From positions 62,001 to 126,000 of the forward strand of contig NZ_RBIJ01000006.1 of the NCBI RefSeq assembly GCF_003633725.1: a DNA stretch of 64,000 bases. Reading direction: 5' to 3'. Origin of the DNA: Brockia lithotrophica (GTDB lineage: Bacteria > Bacillota > Bacilli > Thermicanales > DSM-22653). The translations under genes and the position numbers were made by a program. Positions 59,590-64,000 of this stretch are shown here, in pieces (the stretch's first letter is position 1; the number at the start of each line of letters is the position of its first letter). The notes under the pieces were generated by a model. The model was not told the origin of the DNA, searched no databases, and was given only the letters and a program-made list of their open reading frames with translations.

Positions 59590-60018
59590 TCAATGGATGA
59601 CAAGCACGGGGATTTCCGACAGGTGGAGGATGCGTTGGCTCACGCTTCCGAGAAAGATTTCCTGCAGGGGGTTGAGTCCGCGACGTCCGACGACGATGAG
59701 GTCGGCCCCAAACTCTCGGGCGCGGCGAACGACCTCAGACGCCGGATCGCCCACCTCCACGTAAACTTCGTAAGGAATCCCCCGTTCGCGAAGCGGCGCC
59801 GCGTCCTCCTCTACCTCGTCGCGCGTGCGCTTTTCCACGACGCCTTGGGGGTCGAGATCGGGTACCATAAACTCCGTAAAGATGTAGCGCGGGAGCGGAG
59901 ACGTCACGCGGACCAGGGCAACGCGTACGTCCCCTTCGCACAGCTTTTCCGCCACGTAGCGAACGGCCTTCCCCGCTCCCTCCGATCCATCCGTGGCTAC
60001 GACGATGCGCCGAAACAT
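59590..60018 (-). CDS. Universal stress protein 2
   Basis: A 142-residue Usp with RIVVATDGSEGAGKAV at the start and ATP-binding GRRGLNPLQEIFLGSVSQRI near the end. The closing segment is nearly the same as in Usp 1, suggesting a paralogue pair. ATG 60018 follows AAAGGGGCG. Confidence 0.93.
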   Translation of the reverse strand: MFRRIVVATDGSEGAGKAVRYVAEKLCEGDVRVALVRVTSPLPRYIFTEFMVPDLDPQGVVEKRTRDEVEEDAAPLRERGIPYEVYVEVGDPASEVVRRAREFGADLIVVGRRGLNPLQEIFLGSVSQRILHLSEIPVLVIH

Positions 60019-60342
60019 GGAAATCGCCCCTTTCTCGCGCGATGGCTGTACGTTCCCCTTCTCTTTTTATTTTACCTGAGAAGTCCGCCGAGGTTTGTAC
60101 CCCAAAAGACAAGCTTTCCCAGAATCGTGGGGACTACCTTGAGCAAATGCTACCTCGGTTTCGTCCAGTGCTACACGAAGGCCCGCTTCTTACAACTCTC
60201 TTACAAACGACCTCGCTTCTTACGGAAGGCTGGCATCTTCCCCTCGCGATGTGGTACAATCTTCGTAACACGAAAGGTATACCAACGGATTCGCCCGCCC
60301 TCACGCCCACCCAACCCACTCCATACGAGCGAGGGGAATCCC
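60019..60342. other. Intergenic region between usp 2 and nikR
   Basis: About 320 bases without a gene. It holds a direct repeat CGCTTCTTAC (60184-60193 and 60214-60223, 30 bp apart), the nikR promoter with a palindrome at its start point, and a GGTATACC palindrome (60276-60283). For usp 2 only a weak TAAAAT (60074-60069) is visible. Confidence 0.5.
60252..60274 (+). promoter_or_regulatory. nikR promoter with overlapping palindrome
   Basis: Extended -10 TGGTACAAT (60252-60260), followed at once by the 13-bp palindrome TTCGT-AAC-ACGAA (60262-60274) covering the predicted start point; a possible operator. Confidence 0.5.
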
Positions 60343-60891
60343 ATGAGCGACGACCTCGTGCGATTCGGCGTATCCTTTCCGGGAAACCTCCTTCGTCAAT
60401 TCGACGCCTTCCTTGCCGAACAGGGTTACAGCAACCGTTCGGAGGCCATCCGCGACCTCGTGCGGAAGGCAATTCTCGACCCCAAAAAGGTCGACCCGGA
60501 GGCGGTGGTCGCCGGCGCGATCATCGTCGCCTACGACCACCACGTAAGCAACCTTCCCGCCGTACTCATGGAACTCGAGCACACGTTTTACGACGTGATC
60601 ATCTCCACCGTTCACGTCCACCTTACGCTCACGCAGTGCATGGAGGTAATCCTCGTGCGGGGGAAGTTCGCCCGTCTGGAAGCGTTGCATGAACAAATCC
60701 AGACGCTCCGGGGCGTAACCTTCAGCGAGCTTACCGTGACGTACCTCAAGGACCAACTCCGACTCGAAGACCGCACGATCGTCCGCCTAAACTACGACCT
60801 CAAGCACGAACACGACGAAAGGGACGGGGAGGGAGACCTGCGCGGCGGCCTTCCCTTGGAACCCGGGCTTCGTTCAGAACGCTCCACGTAA
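60343..60891 (+). CDS. nikR: Nickel-responsive regulator NikR
   Basis: A 182-residue ribbon-helix-helix repressor. N-terminal RHH (LVRFGVSFPGNLLRQFDAFLAEQGY, NRSEAIRDLVRKAI) and a C-terminal ACT-type metal domain. The square-planar nickel ligands align as His80, His91, His93 and Cys99 (TVHVHLTLTQCMEVI), spaced as in E. coli NikR. The Asp/Glu/Arg-rich tail past ~150 is extra. ATG 60343 follows GAGGGG. No nickel transporter is adjacent, so its targets lie elsewhere or include itself. Confidence 0.94.
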   Translation: MSDDLVRFGVSFPGNLLRQFDAFLAEQGYSNRSEAIRDLVRKAILDPKKVDPEAVVAGAIIVAYDHHVSNLPAVLMELEHTFYDVIISTVHVHLTLTQCMEVILVRGKFARLEALHEQIQTLRGVTFSELTVTYLKDQLRLEDRTIVRLNYDLKHEHDERDGEGDLRGGLPLEPGLRSERST

Positions 60892-60924
60892 ACGAAACGC
60901 TTCCCCTACCGACGTAAACTTGCA

Positions 60925-60955
60925 AACGGCGCATCGGCGCCGTTTTTTCTTTTCT
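60925..60955 (+). terminator. Terminator of nikR
   Basis: An 8-bp stem (60926-60933 with 60938-60945), 4-base loop, then TTTTTTCTTTT. Confidence 0.9.
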
Positions 60956-61042
60956 CCCCCAATCCCGGCATCCGGGTTGGCGAAACGGATCGACAGAAGA
61001 AGCCGCGTTCACAAAATCGACGGAGATCTCTTCGGACGTACC

Positions 61043-61072
61043 TTGACACCCAGAGCGACTCCTTGATACGAT
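61043..61072 (+). promoter_or_regulatory. Promoter of the feo operon
   Basis: A consensus -35 TTGACA, 18-base spacer, TACGAT. It places the start about 100 bases before feoA. Confidence 0.6.
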
Positions 61073-61088
61073 AGCCTCGCGAGGAAAA

Positions 61089-61108
61089 TGAGAATCGTTC
61101 TTGATAAT
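61089..61108. promoter_or_regulatory. Fur-like site upstream of feoA
   Basis: An AT-rich stretch with TGAGAAT and TGATAAT 13 bases apart, resembling overlapping Fur half-sites, just downstream of the predicted start point. Imperfect, but the context (ferrous iron uptake) supports it. Confidence 0.4.
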
Positions 61109-61181
61109 TGGCAAATGCCCTTTTTTCAACACCAACTTTTAAAGAGCATTCATGTTGGAATCGTTCAAAGGAGGGTCCCCC

Positions 61182-61418
61182 GTGAACGAACTCCCCACCC
61201 TGGACACCCTACCCGTAGGCGGTCGAGGCAAAGTTGCGCGCATCACCGCCCCGGGACCCATCCGCCAACGGCTCCTCACTATGGGGATTACCCCGGGCAC
61301 TACCCTCACCGTGCGCGGCGTTGCCCCCCTCGGCGACCCCATTGACGTCGAAGTGCGCGGATACGACCTGAGCCTTCGCCGCGAAGAAGCAAAGTACGTC
61401 TACGTCGAGGTGATCTGA
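61182..61418 (+). CDS. feoA: FeoA-domain protein 1
   Basis: A 78-residue SH3-like protein that assists FeoB in ferrous iron uptake. LPVGGRGKVARITAPGPIRQRLLTMGITPGTTLTV is the usual FeoA opening, and a VEVRGYDLSLRREEAKYVYVE strand closes it. GTG 61182 follows AAAGGAGGG; an in-frame ATG at 61152 lies before this ribosome site. First gene of feoA-feoA-feoB. Confidence 0.93.
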   Translation: MNELPTLDTLPVGGRGKVARITAPGPIRQRLLTMGITPGTTLTVRGVAPLGDPIDVEVRGYDLSLRREEAKYVYVEVI

Positions 61419-61419
61419 C

Positions 61420-61665
61420 ATGAGCGCACGCAACGCGGTCCCCCTGGCCCTTCTCCGCCCCAACGAACAGGGGGTCATTGCCGACATCGTAGGAGGTACG
61501 GATGCGCACGTTCGCCTGCTAGAACTTGGGTTTACGCGGGGGCGGGAAGTCCGCGTCCTCAAGAACGATTTCGGGCCGCTCATCGTCGCCCTAAACGAAC
61601 AACGGATCGCCCTCGGCCACGGGATGGCGCAAAAGGTCCTCGTTCGACTCTCCTGCCCGTCGTAG
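61420..61665 (+). CDS. feoA: FeoA-domain protein 2
   Basis: An 81-residue second FeoA-type protein, starting one base after the stop of the first. [38 protein letters not shown] and [14 protein letters not shown] fit the family. It is clearly different from the first copy in sequence, so the two may have separate roles in the FeoB complex; tandem feoA genes are common in Firmicutes. Confidence 0.92.
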   Translation: MSARNAVPLALLRPNEQGVIADIVGGTDAHVRLLELGFTRGREVRVLKNDFGPLIVALNEQRIALGHGMAQKVLVRLSCPS

Positions 61666-61775
61666 CGCCAACGGGTTTGACGCGACCGAAGATCTCCGCA
61701 CATCCGCACAAAAGAAGGCGCGCCTTTGCCCATGCGGTGCGCACCAATCTGGGTGTACGTAAAGGAGAGGTAGGA

Positions 61776-63821
61776 ATGGAGCCGGCCCGCACGACGCAGA
61801 CGCTCACGATCGCCGTTGCCGGAAACCCGAACTCAGGGAAGACGACGCTCTTCAACGCCCTCACGGGACTCCGGCACCACGTGGGGAACTGGCCGGGGGT
61901 CACCGTGGAAAAAAAGGAGGGGCGCTACCGCGACCCCAAAAGCGGTCGCGAGGTACTCCTCGTCGACCTTCCCGGGATCTACGGGTTGGGGGCTTATGCG
62001 GAGGACGAACGCGTGGCCCGCGACTACATCGTAGGCGAACGTCCGGACGCCCTGATCAACGTCGTGGACGCCACAAACCTCGAGCGCAACCTCTTCCTCA
62101 CCGTGCAGCTCCTCGAACTCACCCCCCGCGTCGTCCTCGCCCTGAACATGTGGGACGAAGTCGAGGCCCGGGGGATGAAAATCCGAACGGACCTCCTCAG
62201 CGAACGCCTGGGCGTTCTCGCCGTCCCCACCGTAGCGACGAAAAAGCAGGGGCTCGACACGCTTATGGAGGTGGCCCTCGACGTCGCCGCCCGCTCCGTG
62301 CGCGAACCCCTGCGCATCGACTACGGACCAGAGGTGGAGGAAGCCCTCGAGCGCCTCGTTCCCCTCCTCGAACGCGCGTCTGAACTGGCGGCAAAGTACC
62401 CTCTGCGGTGGCTCGCCGTAAAGTACCTCGAGGGGGACGAATACCTCGCCCGCGAAGTCGAGGACAAACTCCCCCGAGAAGCCCTTGCGGAGGTTCGGGC
62501 GATCCGCGCCCACCTGCGCGAGCGCTTGGGAGAAGACCCGGAAGTCGTCATCGCCGACCGGCGCTACGCGTTCATCGAACGCATCCTCTGCGACGTCGTC
62601 GAACGCCCGCAAGAGGCGGAAACGCTCACCTTTTCCGACCGCCTCGACCGCATCCTCACCCATCGGATCTGGGGGATCCCCATCTTCCTCTTCCTCATGT
62701 TCCTCGTCTTCGAGTTCACCTTCGCCTTGGGGAAGCCGCTGAGCGACCTCTTGGAAGAGGCGTTTTCGTGGTTCGGAGACGTGACCGGGGAGTACCTCAC
62801 CGATCTGGGCGTTCACGACACGGTCGTCTCCCTCGTGACCAACGGGATCATCAACGGGGTCGGCGCCGTGGTCGTCTTCTTTCCGCCGATCTTCTTCATG
62901 TTCCTCGCGATCGCCCTCCTCGAAGACTCCGGCTACATGGCCCGCGCGGCATACGTCATGGACCGCTTCATGCGTGCCATAGGCCTCCACGGAAAGTCCT
63001 TCATCCCCATGCTCTTGGGATTCGGTTGCAACGTGCCCGCGATCCTCGCGACGCGCACGCTTGAAAGTCGGGCAGACCGCCTCACGACAATCCTCGTAAA
63101 CCCCTTTATGTCCTGTACGGCGCGCCTTGCCGTTTTCGTGCTCCTCGCAGGAGCATTCTTCCCGGAACACGCGGGACTCGTCGTCTTTTCCCTCTACCTC
63201 CTGGGAATCGTCGTCGCCATCGCCGTCGCAAAATTCCTCCGTACCTTCATCTTTAAAGGCGAATCGGCGCCGTTCATCCTCGAGCTTCCGCCCTACCGCT
63301 TTCCCGACGTTCGCTCCCTCCTTTTGCACACGTGGGACCGGGCCAAGGAATTTCTGCGCAAGGCGGGGACGATCATCGTCGCTATCGTAATCCTCATCTG
63401 GGCCCTCGGAAACCTGCCGCCGGGCGTAGAGGAGAACAGCGAGGAGAGCTACATCGGACAAATCGGACAGGCCATAGCCCCTGTCTTCGCTCCCGCCGGA
63501 TTCGGGACATGGGAGGCGGGCGTTGCCCTACTCGCCGGCGTGCTCGCCAAGGAGTCCGTAAACTCCGCCTTCTCTGCCGTGTACGGCGTCGATCCTGCAG
63601 AGCTGGGCCCGGCCCTTGCGGAGCACTTTACCCCCCTTGCGGCATACGCGTTCATGGTGATGACGCTCCTCTACATTCCCTGCGCGGCGACGATTGCGGT
63701 GATCCGCCAAGAAACGCAGAGCTGGAAGTGGCCGCTCATCGCCCTCGTGTACACGACCCTCATCGGATACACCCTTGCCGTCCTCGTCTACCAAGTCGGA
63801 CGGCTTTTGGGGCTCGCGTAG
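61776..63821 (+). CDS. feoB: Ferrous iron transporter FeoB
   Basis: A 681-residue membrane transporter with an N-terminal G domain: G1 GNPNSGKT, G2 [13 protein letters not shown]3 DLPGIYGL, G4 NMWD. A helical linker (~170-270) precedes the polytopic membrane part with two Gate domains, including [24 protein letters not shown] and [21 protein letters not shown] (conserved Cys for Fe2+). ATG 61776 follows AAAGGAGAGG. A FeoC gene is not seen. Confidence 0.96.
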   Translation: MEPARTTQTLTIAVAGNPNSGKTTLFNALTGLRHHVGNWPGVTVEKKEGRYRDPKSGREVLLVDLPGIYGLGAYAEDERVARDYIVGERPDALINVVDATNLERNLFLTVQLLELTPRVVLALNMWDEVEARGMKIRTDLLSERLGVLAVPTVATKKQGLDTLMEVALDVAARSVREPLRIDYGPEVEEALERLVPLLERASELAAKYPLRWLAVKYLEGDEYLAREVEDKLPREALAEVRAIRAHLRERLGEDPEVVIADRRYAFIERILCDVVERPQEAETLTFSDRLDRILTHRIWGIPIFLFLMFLVFEFTFALGKPLSDLLEEAFSWFGDVTGEYLTDLGVHDTVVSLVTNGIINGVGAVVVFFPPIFFMFLAIALLEDSGYMARAAYVMDRFMRAIGLHGKSFIPMLLGFGCNVPAILATRTLESRADRLTTILVNPFMSCTARLAVFVLLAGAFFPEHAGLVVFSLYLLGIVVAIAVAKFLRTFIFKGESAPFILELPPYRFPDVRSLLLHTWDRAKEFLRKAGTIIVAIVILIWALGNLPPGVEENSEESYIGQIGQAIAPVFAPAGFGTWEAGVALLAGVLAKESVNSAFSAVYGVDPAELGPALAEHFTPLAAYAFMVMTLLYIPCAATIAVIRQETQSWKWPLIALVYTTLIGYTLAVLVYQVGRLLGLA

Positions 63822-63906
63822 CCGGAAGGAAGTCGCTCTCGCTCGAAAGGCGGGGCTTGCGGCCGGCGCTTCGAACGACTTCGCCCCGCTCCGAGGAGGA
63901 AAAGGC

Positions 63907-64000
63907 GTGCGCGTCGTCCTCGCACCGGACAGCTTCAAGGGATCCCTCACCGCGCGCGAAGTGGCGGAAATTTGGGCGCGTGCCCTGGCTGCGGTTTTTC
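63907..64000 (+). CDS. Glycerate kinase, N-terminal part (cut by window edge)
   Basis: The first 31 codons read VRVVLAPDSFKGSLTAREVAE..., the highly conserved start of GlxK/GarK-type glycerate 2-kinases, which phosphorylate D-glycerate. GTG 63907 follows GAGGAGGAAAAGGC. The rest lies beyond base 64000. Confidence 0.85.
   Translation, partial: MRVVLAPDSFKGSLTAREVAEIWARALAAVF

Noticed and set aside
1-64000. CRISPR arrays, tRNA or rRNA genes, insertion sequences, prophage
   Set aside because: I looked for regular repeats, transposase motifs and tRNA-like ends and saw none. Absence is judged by eye, not by a dedicated search.

Overview
The window is GC-rich chromosomal DNA from a spore-forming Firmicute of Bacillales type. 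Spore genes include an alpha/beta SASP, YtfJ/GerW, YlbJ and a YhcN/YlaJ protein. Bacillus-type genes include fapR, ezrA, SR1P, a CbpB-like CBS protein and DUF2953. A Tat-exported molybdopterin oxidoreductase with PsrB/PsrC-like partners, two rhodanese lipoproteins and nickel- and ferrous-iron-handling genes suggest anaerobic or microaerobic sulfur respiration. Thermophily and H2 use are inferences; I do not name a genus.

Layout. 1-8.8 kb: a minus-strand fatty-acid/phospholipid block, yceD-rpmF-(SGNH hydrolase)-fapR-plsX-fabH-fabD-fabG-acpP-fabF-rnc (rnc cut by the edge). Several junctions are GTGA stop/start overlaps, and two FapR-operator candidates flank the block. 8.8-10.4 kb: two paralogous rhodanese lipoproteins. 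10.4-16.5 kb: a minus-strand respiratory operon encoding catalytic, Fe-S and membrane subunits, a polyferredoxin and a TorD-type chaperone. 16.9-19.0 kb: a DUF134 regulator, a small Gly/Trp-rich protein and an orphan ZnuA behind a perfect Zur-type palindrome. 19-29 kb: ylbK/ylbJ, DUF523, an HPr-like protein without the active-site histidine, an MFS exporter with a structured leader, MidA-type methyltransferase, YhcN/YlaJ, DUF5665 and several unknowns. 28.6-33 kb: CbpB-like, speA facing a tiny SR1P gene, DUF1885, a GNAT protein and fabI.

33-49.7 kb resembles the Bacillus ytfJ-ytfI-sspA-thiI-nifS-ezrA-rpsD-tyrS neighbourhood, with insertions (M24 peptidase, stress protein, HAD, TrxR-like, Nudix, MBL). 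49.9-59.5 kb: a class A PBP with two C-terminal FN3 domains, acylphosphatase, a RlmCD-type methyltransferase, hflX, a DAO-type flavoenzyme, an MBL hydrolase and a phosphoribosyltransferase. 59.6-64 kb: a second stress protein, nikR, feoA-feoA-feoB, and the start of a glycerate kinase cut by the edge.

Start codons are often GTG, chosen here by a purine-rich ribosome site 5-10 bases upstream. Many promoters carry an extended -10 (TGGTAYAAT or close variants) and no clear -35. I saw no tRNA, rRNA, CRISPR array, insertion sequence or prophage. All functions are read from motifs and context; no database search was run.
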